Assembly: GCF_900199635.1 (NCBI RefSeq)
Contig: NZ_LT962687.1
Span: 1,225,501-1,289,500, forward strand
Direction of reading: 5' to 3'
DNA from: Anaerotruncus massiliensis (ex Togo et al. 2026)
GTDB lineage: Bacteria > Bacillota > Clostridia > Oscillospirales > Ruminococcaceae
DNA: 64,000 nt
This document shows positions 50,781 to 58,706 of the stretch, one piece after another (positions within the stretch are counted from its first letter, which is position 1; the number at the start of each line of letters is the position of its first letter). Position numbers and translations under genes: made by a program. Below the pieces are notes generated by a model. That model was not told the DNA's origin. It searched no databases and was given only the letters and a program-made list of their open reading frames with translations.

Positions 50781-51126
50781 AATAAATGCTGATCCGCCGG
50801 CCCCGGCGCTTACTATGGCGGCTCCCTGCCTGGCGGTGGAGGCGGAGCAGGTGATCAGCTGCCAGAATTCCATCGCCGCACGGTCCGGCGTCAAGCCGGC
50901 TGTTCCTCAGACAAAGGCGCCCAGGAGAGTTCTTTGCCGTCGGTCTGCGAAACATCAAAGACCGAAACGGCCTTATTGATACATTCGGAAGAGCGTACGG
51001 TTCGCATCCGTACAAAGAACCGCATGAACGGTACGTTTCATGCGGTTCTTTTTTTGATTATCACCCACGTTTTGCCCCGCATTTTTGAAGCGGCGGCGAA
51101 GAGGGAAGCGGTGGGCGGGATGCTCC
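50781..51126. other. Intergenic junction between the sensor block and the catabolic island
   Basis: About 345 bases without a convincing gene. One plus-strand frame stays open from about 50785 to 50960 (for example AVEAEQVISCQNSIAARSGV) and may be coding debris. A small hairpin GTACGG/CCGTAC lies at 50995-51013, directly before the repeated terminator hairpin at 51014-51051. Confidence 0.5.
51014..51055 (+). terminator. Terminator hairpin, copy 2 of the tmRNA-terminator repeat
   Basis: AAAGAACCGCATGAA (51014-51028) pairs with TTCATGCGGTTCTTT (51037-51051), followed by a T run to 51055. The core CCGCATGAAC and GTACGTTTCATGCGG is shared with the hairpin after tmRNA at 44449-44484, and both are followed by a similar GA(A/T)TA..CCCAC tract. 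Confidence 0.82.
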
Positions 51127-52278
51127 CTACAGCTCCACGTAGTGCGTCCGGAACTCGGTGCTGCCGAGGGATTCGGCACGCTCCTTCCCGACCATGACGG
51201 GATATTCCAGACGCATGCCGCCCACGCCCGGCTGGTAGAGATGCGCCCCCAGGGCGAACACCATGCCGGGGAGGAACTCCGCCTTGCAGTAGGATTTGAT
51301 CGCGGGCGCGGTGCGCGCACAGACGCCGAGGCCGTGCCCGAACCCGTTTACCCCGTATTCCGCGAGCCCGAAGCGCTCATAGACGGCAACGCCCTTCCGC
51401 ACAACGTCGGCGATGGCGACGCCGGGACGGATGGCGTCGAAGACGGTCGCCACGGCGGTCTCCCAGCATTCGATCAGGTGCTTCTGCTTGTCGTTGGGCC
51501 TGCCGATGAACGCCGGGACGGAGATGTCGGCGTAATAGAGGTCGACCGCTGGGTGAAGGTCCAGAATGACAAATTCATTTTTGCGGATCTTCCGCTCGGT
51601 GGAGATGTTGGTCACGCCGCCCAGATAGGCGGTGCGCTCGCCCGAGCCGACTTCCGTCCCCGCGGTGACCGACCAGGACCAGTAGCTGCCCTTATCGCGG
51701 ATCGCCTTTTCGATGACGCCCGCGATGTGGTTTTCCGTAACGCCGGGTTTGATGGCGGCAAGCCCGCAGGCGTAGCCGTAGTCGCCCGCAGCGGTGGCCA
51801 GCCGGAGGCGTTCGATTTCCGCCTCGTCCTTGAGGAGGATCACGTCGTCGAGCAGAGCCACGCCGTTTTGGATGTCCGCCCCGGGCAGGGCCCTGCACAG
51901 GGCGAGGTATTCGGATGCGGTGAGCATGCCGGGGGCGAGTTGGGCGTTGCCGAACAGCTCCAGGTCGACGCCGATCTTACCGTCGGCCACGCCGAGGTCG
52001 ACCAGTTCCCCTACGGCCACATCGATCATGTTGCTGACGCCGTAGGTGGCCAGCTTCATCGGGGGGCCCTCCAGCCGCACGCGTTCCGAGTCGCCCTTCC
52101 AGTAGACGAACCGGCAGTCTCCGCGTTTGGTCACGATTACGATGCCGCGCCACGGCATGAAGACGCCGCCCAGATAGTGCAGCGCGGCGGTGCGGGTGCC
52201 GAGGTAGGCGTCGAAACCGGCTTCCTCAACCTTCCGTGCCACCGCGGCGCGCCGTTTTTCAAAATTGATTGGGATCAT
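51127..52278 (-). CDS. M24-fold (creatinase/Xaa-Pro peptidase-like) hydrolase 1
   Basis: 383 residues from the ATG at 52278 (AAGGAG eight bases before). An N-terminal creatinase-type domain is followed by the pita-bread domain. The first metal aspartates are plausible in VILDLHPAVDLYYADIS and the His in GFGHGLGV. Where the family normally has the EPG glutamate the protein reads FALGAHLYQPG, and only the last Glu (MRLEYPVM) remains. It may thus be a metal-poor hydrolase like creatinase and not a dipeptidase. It diverges from the first FCD regulator at 52649 and has an AAAATATATTTT element in front. Confidence 0.82.
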   Translation of the reverse strand: MIPINFEKRRAAVARKVEEAGFDAYLGTRTAALHYLGGVFMPWRGIVIVTKRGDCRFVYWKGDSERVRLEGPPMKLATYGVSNMIDVAVGELVDLGVADGKIGVDLELFGNAQLAPGMLTASEYLALCRALPGADIQNGVALLDDVILLKDEAEIERLRLATAAGDYGYACGLAAIKPGVTENHIAGVIEKAIRDKGSYWSWSVTAGTEVGSGERTAYLGGVTNISTERKIRKNEFVILDLHPAVDLYYADISVPAFIGRPNDKQKHLIECWETAVATVFDAIRPGVAIADVVRKGVAVYERFGLAEYGVNGFGHGLGVCARTAPAIKSYCKAEFLPGMVFALGAHLYQPGVGGMRLEYPVMVGKERAESLGSTEFRTHYVEL

Positions 52279-52322
52279 AGGACACACTCCTTCTTTATCG
52301 CAAAATCATAGGTTGAGGACCT

Positions 52323-52334
52323 AAAATATATTTT
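52323..52334. promoter_or_regulatory. AAAATATATTTT palindrome upstream of hydrolase 1
   Basis: Perfect 12-base palindrome 45 bases upstream of the hydrolase ATG. The same or a near-identical element lies in front of both FCD regulators. The remaining bases of the 370-base gap (52,279-52,648) are AT-rich and non-coding. Confidence 0.6.
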
Positions 52335-52525
52335 CCGATAAAAAACAAAGGAATGCCGCGCCTCTACTATAGCATGTGCGGAATGGGAAAAGCAACCGGA
52401 TTCCCATCCGCATTCAAAAGTTTAGCGATATCATACAACAAAAGCAGACGATTTTTGCCTTTATTTCCAGCCGCAAGCGTTAAGAAGAAGGGAAGCGATT
52501 CTTTTTTGGTTTTTTTGAAATTCAT

Positions 52526-52583
52526 TTGCCAATAATGGAAATTTTTGATATAGTTAGAATGGGCCTGAACAAATATATATTTT
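52526..52583 (+). promoter_or_regulatory. Promoter and AT-rich operator of FCD regulator 1
   Basis: TTGCCA (52526-52531), 17-base spacer, TATAGT (52549-52554) with a TGA extended -10. AAATATATATTTT at 52571-52583 lies about 10 bases past the expected start point, a typical autorepressor position. Confidence 0.62.
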
Positions 52584-52648
52584 GATGGAGATTTGAATGC
52601 CTGCCGAATCCGAATGATCTGAAAATCATAGTCGGGAGATGCGTGTCT

Positions 52649-53338
52649 ATGACCAAGCCGTATAAAACCAAAAAGGAAAAAGTCTACTACCAGCTGAGGG
52701 AAGAGATCATCCGGGGCGAAATCCCACCGGGAGAACGCCTCACCATCGCCGGCATCGCGGAGAAATGCGGCGTTAGCGAGATCCCCGTGCGGGAGGCGGT
52801 GCAGCAGCTGCTTCAGGAGTCCTACCTGATCAGCGCGCCGCGCGCGGGGCTTACGGTCAGCGTCGTCAGCGAGGAGGACGTGCGCAAGACCTTCGAGCTG
52901 CGCGCCGCACTGGAGAGCCTCGCGGCCCGCCTGTCGGTGCGGCGCATGGAGGAGGAGCAGGTCTTCGAGCTCTACAAGATGATCAAGGATTCCAGGAAAT
53001 ACTATGAGGAACTGGATTACCACGCGTATTGGCTCTGCAACCAGGCGTTCCACCGCTATATCTACCAGTTCTGCGGGAACGAACGCCTGCTTGGGATCAT
53101 CGACGGCCTGATGCAATACTCCCACCGCTACCCGCAGTACTATACGAATGCGAAGCAGATTTCGCGGTCGATCGACCGGCATTTGGAAATCGCGCACGCG
53201 ATTTCCGACCGGGACGAACGGCTGACGGAGGACCTCGTCCGCGCACATATGGTGATGGGGTGCAAGACGGTGCAGGAGCGGGTGCGGGAGGCGCGCCGGA
53301 AGCTGATGGGGGAGGAGGCCCCCGGAGAGAAGGAGTAG
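52649..53338 (+). CDS. GntR-family regulator, FCD subfamily, 1
   Basis: 229 residues from the ATG at 52649 (GGGAG ten bases upstream). Winged helix: KVYYQLREEIIRGEIPPGER, KCGVSEIPVREAVQQLLQE. The FCD effector domain has the expected Arg/Asp and the His-rich metal or carboxylate site: FELRAALESLAARLSVRR, WLCNQAFHRYIYQFCGN, IDRHLEIAHAISDRD. FCD proteins usually answer organic acids. It is about 60% identical by eye to the second FCD regulator. Divergent from hydrolase 1. Confidence 0.93.
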   Translation: MTKPYKTKKEKVYYQLREEIIRGEIPPGERLTIAGIAEKCGVSEIPVREAVQQLLQESYLISAPRAGLTVSVVSEEDVRKTFELRAALESLAARLSVRRMEEEQVFELYKMIKDSRKYYEELDYHAYWLCNQAFHRYIYQFCGNERLLGIIDGLMQYSHRYPQYYTNAKQISRSIDRHLEIAHAISDRDERLTEDLVRAHMVMGCKTVQERVREARRKLMGEEAPGEKE

Positions 53339-53656
53339 CGAAATATTTACAGAAGAAGCCGCACCGCGCGGCCCATATCGGGGAAGCAGCCGTCAGGGAC
53401 GGCTGCTTTTTTATGTCTGAAAACGCGCTGAAAAGTTTATCAATATATATTGTTGTAAAGAAAAATATATATTTTTTTCGAATGGGAGTTTAAACATTTT
53501 CAATTTTTTCAGAAGTAAAAAAGGCGGAGAAATCAATATAAACAAAAAGTAATGGAAAATATAGTGGTAATTATGCATAATATTTGCATTAACCACAAGA
53601 TTGTACGGTAATAAATGCACAAAACGCCTATTTTTTACGCGGTAGGAAAATAATGC
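53339..53656. other. AT-rich intergenic region between the two FCD regulators
   Basis: About 320 bases, strongly AT-rich against a GC-rich genome. It holds the terminator at 53385-53412, the palindrome CAATATATATTG (53441-53452) and an AAAAATATATATTTTTTT tract (53461-53478). No convincing gene; short open frames on the minus strand are low-complexity. Confidence 0.6.
53385..53412 (+). terminator. Terminator of FCD regulator 1
   Basis: AGCAGCCGTC pairs with GACGGCTGCT over a three-base loop, followed by six T. Confidence 0.88.
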
Positions 53657-53723
53657 TTGCTTTTGCGGAGTGCCTTTGCTATATTGATGGTAAAGTATAT
53701 TATATTTTTGAAAAATATATTTT
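53657..53723 (+). promoter_or_regulatory. Promoter and AAAATATATTTT operator of FCD regulator 2 / TRAP operon
   Basis: TTGCTT (53657-53662), 17-base spacer, TATATT (53680-53685). AAAATATATTTT (53712-53723) lies about 20 bases past the expected start point and 15 before the ATG. The same arrangement is seen at regulator 1. Confidence 0.62.
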
Positions 53724-53738
53724 GAGGAAGAACATTGT

Positions 53739-54425
53739 ATGAAAAAATACCGGACGAAAAAAGAGAAGGTCTATTACGAACTGCGCGATGAGATCGTTCA
53801 GGGCAGCGTCGCCCCCGGCAGCCGCCTGACCATCACGAGCCTCGCGGAAAAATTTGAGGTAAGCGAAATCCCGGTGCGGGAGGCGGTCCAGCAGCTTGTG
53901 CAGGAACGGTACCTCGTGACGGCCCCGCACATGGGGATCACCGTCAGCATCATCAGCGACGAGGACGTGTGCAAGACGTTTGAGATCCGCGCGTCACTGG
54001 AAAGCCTGGCGGCCAGGCTTTCCACCCGGCGCGTCACGGAAAGGGACATCGGAGAGCTCTACCGGATGATCGAGGACAGCAGGCAATACCGCGAATCGGC
54101 GGATTTTTATGCCTACTGGCTCTGCAACCAGGCGTTCCACAGCTACATCTACCGGCTGTGCGGCAACGAACGCCTGATCGGCATCATCTCCGACCTGATG
54201 CACTATTCTCACCGCTACCCGCAGTACTACACCAGCGTGGAACAGATCGACGGTTCGATCCGGAGGCATCTGGAGATCATGCAGGCCCTGAGCGACAGGG
54301 ATGAGAAGTTGGTTGAGGACCTAATCAGGATCCATATGATATACGGCTGCCGCACCGTACGGCAACGGGTCCGCGAGGCGAACGAACGCCTGAAGCGGGA
54401 GTCGGGCGGGCTGCCCGGCGCGTAG
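53739..54425 (+). CDS. GntR-family regulator, FCD subfamily, 2
   Basis: 228 residues, a close paralog of regulator 1: KEKVYYELRDEIVQGSVAPG, VSEIPVREAVQQLVQERYL, FEIRASLESLAARLSTRR, WLCNQAFHSYIYRLCGNERL, IRRHLEIMQALSDRD. Both share the unusual stretch HRYPQYYT. It heads the transporter operon, with 91 bases and no good promoter before the TAXI protein, so it is likely co-transcribed and self-regulating. Confidence 0.93.
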   Translation: MKKYRTKKEKVYYELRDEIVQGSVAPGSRLTITSLAEKFEVSEIPVREAVQQLVQERYLVTAPHMGITVSIISDEDVCKTFEIRASLESLAARLSTRRVTERDIGELYRMIEDSRQYRESADFYAYWLCNQAFHSYIYRLCGNERLIGIISDLMHYSHRYPQYYTSVEQIDGSIRRHLEIMQALSDRDEKLVEDLIRIHMIYGCRTVRQRVREANERLKRESGGLPGA

Positions 54426-54516
54426 CCGGGAAACAAATGGATGTGCGGAAAGGGGATGTGCCTGAAAGGAAGGATTCGAACTGCAATCGAGGGAACGGAG
54501 AAAAGGAGTGTGTGAC

Positions 54517-55563
54517 ATGAAAAAAAGCATGCGTATTTTAGTTGCGGTTCTGTTGACATTGACTTTGATCATCGGCACGGCGGGGTGCGGCCAGAAGGCG
54601 GAGCCCCAGACGCCCGCCCCCGACGCGGCCCCGGGCGCTTCCCAGGAAGCGGCGGCTCCCGCGGGGACCCAGCTGCTCACCATCGGGACTTCGACGGTGG
54701 GCGGGGCCTGGTACCCGATGGGCGGCGCGCTGGCCAATGTGATTTCAAGCTATGTTCCCAATGCAAAGGCAAGCGCGACTCCTTCGGCGGCCACCATTGA
54801 AAACCTGACCCTCGTGCGCAGCGGAAAGATGGAGATCGGCATGGCGACCGCGGACATCCCCTACCAGCAGTACCACGGCCTGGCCGGTCTGGAAAAGGAT
54901 GAGAGCCTGCGCACCCTCACCATGTTCAGCAACAACATCATCTGCATCCTCGTCAAGGACGGCTCCCCGGTCCACAGCATCGAGGACCTGAAGGGGAAAA
55001 AACTCGGGGTCGGCGTGCAGGGGAGCAGCGCCTACACAATCGCGGTCGCGATCCTCAAGGCGCACGGCATCGACATTGAAAAGGACGTCGACCAGTACCA
55101 GGGCGGCATCTCCCAGCAGACGGAGGCGCTCAAGGACGGCAACATCGACGCGTTCATGATGACCTTCCCGCAGGGCGGCGCGGCCCCCGGTCTGATCGAG
55201 CTGGACACGACCGAAAAGATCCGGTTTATCGACATGGACATGGAGAAACTCAAGGAGGTCAACGCGGAGAGCCCCTGCTACACGATCGGCCAGATTCCGG
55301 CGGGCTATGTGGACAGCCTGAAGGAGCCGGTCAACACCCTGGTCATCGGCTGCGTCTTCATGGTAAAGGATACGATGGACGAGGAGCTCGTCTACAATAT
55401 CACCAAATCCATGTTCGAGCATAAGGACGAACTGGACGCGATCCACGCGGCCTGGAAGGACACCAACGAAAAGACCGCCGCGGTCAACTGCCCGTTCCCG
55501 CTGCACCCGGGCGCCGAGCGCTACTACAAGGAGGCCGGGTTCGATATCAGCATCTTGCCATAA
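54517..55563 (+). CDS. TAXI-family TRAP transporter solute-binding lipoprotein
   Basis: 348 residues from the ATG at 54517 (AAGGAG upstream). Signal peptide with lipobox GTAGC, then a Pro/Ala-rich linker. The TAXI fold is seen in LLTIGTSTVGGAWYPMGGAL, AKASATPSAATIENLTLVRS, DLKGKKLGVGVQGSSAYTIA and EALKDGNIDAFMMTFPQGGA. Binds an organic solute outside the cell and delivers it to the fused TRAP permease. TAXI proteins often bind carboxylates such as glutamate; the ligand here is unknown. Confidence 0.94.
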   Translation: MKKSMRILVAVLLTLTLIIGTAGCGQKAEPQTPAPDAAPGASQEAAAPAGTQLLTIGTSTVGGAWYPMGGALANVISSYVPNAKASATPSAATIENLTLVRSGKMEIGMATADIPYQQYHGLAGLEKDESLRTLTMFSNNIICILVKDGSPVHSIEDLKGKKLGVGVQGSSAYTIAVAILKAHGIDIEKDVDQYQGGISQQTEALKDGNIDAFMMTFPQGGAAPGLIELDTTEKIRFIDMDMEKLKEVNAESPCYTIGQIPAGYVDSLKEPVNTLVIGCVFMVKDTMDEELVYNITKSMFEHKDELDAIHAAWKDTNEKTAAVNCPFPLHPGAERYYKEAGFDISILP

Positions 55564-55600
55564 ACGCTGGTCGTCAGCGGGAACCATAAGAGGCCCCGTC

Positions 55601-55634
55601 TCCGCCGGCCGGCAATCCTCCGCCGGCCGGCGGA
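55601..55634 (+). promoter_or_regulatory. Stable intercistronic hairpin between TAXI protein and permease
   Basis: TCCGCCGGCCGG (55601-55612) pairs with CCGGCCGGCGGA (55623-55634), a perfect 12-base GC stem without a T-tract. A smaller CGCTG/CAGCG hairpin lies at 55565-55579. Such stems often stabilise the upstream message so that the binding protein outnumbers the permease. Confidence 0.6.
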
Positions 55635-55668
55635 GGGAAACCCGGAGACTGAATAGAAAGGGATGAGT

Positions 55669-57567
55669 ATGCTGAACTGGCTGACAGAAGTACTGGAGGG
55701 GCAGAAGCTCAAAGGGACCAGGGGGAAGATCATCGCGGTCATTGCGTTTTGCTGTTCCTGTTTCTTCCTTTACACCGCGTTTTCGGGGTCGCTGCCCAAC
55801 ATTGCCCAGCGGGCGACCCTGATGGCGTTCGCGCTGCCGATGATCTTTTTGATCAAGCCCTCCAGCCAAAAGCACCCACGGCTTTCCCTTGTTTTGGACG
55901 CGGGATTCGCGATCCTCGCGGTCGTAGTCTTTGTTTACGTCATCAAGGTCCAGAAGGCGATCGCCTGGCGCGTCGGCAATCCCAACGCGGTCGATATGGT
56001 GATGGGCGTCTGTGCGGCCCTTCTGGTCATCGAGGCGGCCCGCCGGAAGGTCGGCTGGACGCTGCCGATCCTGGTGGGCGTCCTGGTGATCTACGGCTTT
56101 GCGGGCCCCTATATGCCGGGGGTGCTCATGCACCGCGGGCTGGACCCGGGCGCGTTCATTTCGAGCATCTACCTCTCTGAAGAGGGCATCTTCGGCACGC
56201 CCCTACAGGTCGCGGCCGACTTTATCATGGTGTTCGTCCTCTTCGGCGCCTTCCTGCGCGTATCCGGCGCGGGAGAATTCTTTATCGACATCGCCGACGC
56301 GGCCTTCGGGGGCATGCGCGGCGGCCCCGCCAAGGCGGCGGTCATCTCCAGCGGCCTCATGGGCTGCGTCAGCGGCAGCGCGGTCGCCAACGTGGTCACC
56401 ACCGGGACCTTTACGATCCCGATGATGAAAAAGACCGGCTACCGGCCCGAGGTAGCGGGCGCGGTGGAGGCGGTCTCCTCCACCGGCGGGCAGATCATGC
56501 CGCCGATCATGGGGGCGGCCGCGTTCATCATGGCGGATTTCCTGCGGATCCCCTATTGGAACGTCGTCAAGGCGGCGATCATCCCCGCCGTGCTCTATTA
56601 CGCGGCGGTCTTCTTCATGGTCGACCTGGAAGCCGCCAAGACGGGGCTCAAGGGCATGCCGAAGAGCGAGCTGCCCAAGGCGGGCGAGATCATGAAGCGC
56701 AGCGGGCACCTCGTGATTCCGGTCATCGTGCTCATCTACCTGCTCGGTGTGGTCGGCTACTCGGCGCAGAAATCCGCCTTCTTCACCATCGTGCTGGTCG
56801 TGCTGGTGGCGGCGCTGCGCAAGCACACCCGCATCAACCTGCGCAAATTCGTCTCCGCGATGATCGAGGGCGCGATCGGCGGGCTCGAGGTCGCGGCGGT
56901 CTGCGCCTGCGCGGGCATCGTCATCGGCATCCTGATGCGCACCGGGCTCGGCATGATGCTTACGGGCATGCTGGTCGAGCTGTCGCACGGCAGCCTGCCG
57001 ATCCTGATGGTCCTCACCATGATCGCCTCGATCATCATGGGCATGGGCCTGCCGACCTCCGCCTGCTATATCATCGTGGTGGTCCTCATCGCGCCCGCCA
57101 TGGTACAGATGGGCGTGCCGGCCATCGCGGCGCACATGTTCGCCTTCTACTTCGCCTGCCTCTCCAACATCACCCCGCCGGTCGCGATGGCGGCCTACGC
57201 GGGCGCGAGCATCGCGGGCTCCGATCCGATGCGCACCGGCTTCCAGGCCACGCGGGTGGGGGCATGCGGCTTCATCGTGCCCTTCATGTTCGTCTACGGC
57301 ACGCCGCTGTTGATGATCGGCTCGGCGGGAGAGATCCTGCTGGCGTTCGTCACCGCCATGCTCGGGACCTTCGCGCTTTCGGCCGGGCTGACCGGCTATC
57401 AATTCGGGAAGCTCAACTGGTTCCTGCGGGCGATGTCGCTCGTTGCCGCGCTGGTGCTCATCAAGCCCGGCATCGGCAGCGACCTGGTCGGGCTGGCAAT
57501 CATCGCCGTGATCTCCGCGATCAACTGGTCGCAGTACAAACGAAAACCAAAGGTGCCCGCCGCGTAG
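55669..57567 (+). CDS. TRAP transporter permease, fused small and large subunits (TAXI type)
   Basis: 632 residues from the second ATG of ATGAGTATG, which has the better spacing to AGAAAGGGA. Fifteen or more hydrophobic helices: the front four replace the small DctQ subunit, the rest is DctM. Conserved permease stretches include GCVSGSAVANVVTTGTFTIP, SSTGGQIMPPIMGAAAFIM, IIMGMGLPTSACYI and NITPPVAMAAYAGASIAGSD. Uses a sodium or proton gradient for high-affinity uptake of the TAXI-bound solute. Confidence 0.95.
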   Translation: MLNWLTEVLEGQKLKGTRGKIIAVIAFCCSCFFLYTAFSGSLPNIAQRATLMAFALPMIFLIKPSSQKHPRLSLVLDAGFAILAVVVFVYVIKVQKAIAWRVGNPNAVDMVMGVCAALLVIEAARRKVGWTLPILVGVLVIYGFAGPYMPGVLMHRGLDPGAFISSIYLSEEGIFGTPLQVAADFIMVFVLFGAFLRVSGAGEFFIDIADAAFGGMRGGPAKAAVISSGLMGCVSGSAVANVVTTGTFTIPMMKKTGYRPEVAGAVEAVSSTGGQIMPPIMGAAAFIMADFLRIPYWNVVKAAIIPAVLYYAAVFFMVDLEAAKTGLKGMPKSELPKAGEIMKRSGHLVIPVIVLIYLLGVVGYSAQKSAFFTIVLVVLVAALRKHTRINLRKFVSAMIEGAIGGLEVAAVCACAGIVIGILMRTGLGMMLTGMLVELSHGSLPILMVLTMIASIIMGMGLPTSACYIIVVVLIAPAMVQMGVPAIAAHMFAFYFACLSNITPPVAMAAYAGASIAGSDPMRTGFQATRVGACGFIVPFMFVYGTPLLMIGSAGEILLAFVTAMLGTFALSAGLTGYQFGKLNWFLRAMSLVAALVLIKPGIGSDLVGLAIIAVISAINWSQYKRKPKVPAA

Positions 57568-57595
57568 CGCGGCGGGGAAGATAGGAGTGAGTCTA

Positions 57596-58696
57596 TTGCT
57601 GCCATTGGAAGGCGTCCGCGTAGTGGATTTGACCAACTTCCTGCCCGGGCCGTTCTGCTCGATGATCCTTTCGGACTTCGGCGCGGAGGTGATCAAGGTG
57701 GAGCGCCCGCCCAAGGGGGACCCCGCGCGGTACCAGGGCGGGATGTTCGCCTCGGCGGGGCGCAATAAAAAGAGCGTCGCGCTGGACCTCAAGAGCGACG
57801 GGGGGAAGGAGGCGCTCAGGAAGCTGGTTCTGGACTGCGACGTACTGATGGAGGGCTTCCGCCCGGGCGTGCTCGACCGGCTCGGCTTCGGCTGGGAGGC
57901 GGTGCGGGCGCTCAACGACCGCGTCGTCTACTGCTCGATCTCCGGCTTCGGCCAGACCGGCCCCAACCGCGACCTGGCGGGACACGACGTCAACTACCTC
58001 TCGATCGCCGGGGCGCTGAGCATCTCCGGGGACCCGGACGGGCCGCCGGTCGCCGGCGGCGGCGTGCAGGTGGCGGATTTGACCTCCGCCATGTACGCGG
58101 CGGTCTCGGTCCTCGCGGCCATCATCAACCGCGGCCGCACGGGGAAGGGGGCCTACCTTGACGTGTCGATGACCGACTGCGTGCTGGCGTTCATGGGGCC
58201 GCGCATCCTGGAGTATTTCGACCGGGGGATGCCGCCCAAGGGAACCATGATGGGGCGCAGCGGCTTTGGCGCCTACCGGACCCGGGACGGGAAATACGTC
58301 TCGGTCGGCTGCCTGGAGCTCAATTTCTGGCAGCGGCTGTGCGACGCGCTCGGCGACCCGGAGCTCGGAAGGGACCCGAAATACCTCGGCTGGTTCGACC
58401 GGATGAAATACCGCGCGGAGATCAACCCGCGCCTCGACGAAAAGTTCCTGCTCAGGGACCGGGACGAATGGATGAAGATCCTGCGGGAGGCGGACGTACC
58501 TGTCACGCCTGTCAACAGGATCGAGGAACTGGAAAACGACCCGCAGTTTGTCAGCCGCGGGATGATAAAACGGGTGAACGGGCAGCCGCTCGTCGCGTTC
58601 CCGGTGAAGTTCGAGGGACTCGAGCTCAGGGAGCCGGGCCCCGCGCCCGAACTCGGCGCGGACAACGGCGGGATCCTCGGCGGGCCCGGCCTGTGA
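57596..58696 (+). CDS. Family III CoA-transferase (CaiB/BaiF)
   Basis: 366 residues from a TTG at 57596 (AGGAG eight bases upstream; the GTG at 57587 overlaps that site). Moves CoA from an acyl-CoA to a carboxylate through an aspartyl intermediate. The catalytic Asp is Asp131 in LAGHDVNYLSIAG. PLEGVRVVDLTNFLPGPFC, DFGAEVIKVERP, GFGQTGPNRD and AGGGVQVADLTSAMYA are family blocks. Lies between the transporter and the family I CoA-transferase, so it probably activates the imported acid or passes CoA on to a later intermediate. Confidence 0.94.
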   Translation: MLPLEGVRVVDLTNFLPGPFCSMILSDFGAEVIKVERPPKGDPARYQGGMFASAGRNKKSVALDLKSDGGKEALRKLVLDCDVLMEGFRPGVLDRLGFGWEAVRALNDRVVYCSISGFGQTGPNRDLAGHDVNYLSIAGALSISGDPDGPPVAGGGVQVADLTSAMYAAVSVLAAIINRGRTGKGAYLDVSMTDCVLAFMGPRILEYFDRGMPPKGTMMGRSGFGAYRTRDGKYVSVGCLELNFWQRLCDALGDPELGRDPKYLGWFDRMKYRAEINPRLDEKFLLRDRDEWMKILREADVPVTPVNRIEELENDPQFVSRGMIKRVNGQPLVAFPVKFEGLELREPGPAPELGADNGGILGGPGL

Positions 58697-58706
58697 TCGG
58701 AGGGAT

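Noticed and set aside
44445-51055. Block behind tmRNA considered as an intact integrative element or prophage
   Set aside because: No integrase, relaxase, phage structural or conjugation genes; only the flanking repeats and composition support mobility.
51085-52311. Open frame of 408 codons on the plus strand opposite hydrolase 1
   Set aside because: The minus strand carries clear M24 motifs and a ribosome site; the plus frame is motif-free.
53411-53620. 69-codon AT-rich frame on the minus strand between the twin regulators
   Set aside because: Low-complexity, Tyr/Phe/Ile-rich translation from an AT-rich spacer, with no ribosome site.
53339-53738. AT-rich region considered as a replication origin
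   Set aside because: No DnaA boxes recognised and no dnaA/dnaN nearby; terminators and operators explain part of it.
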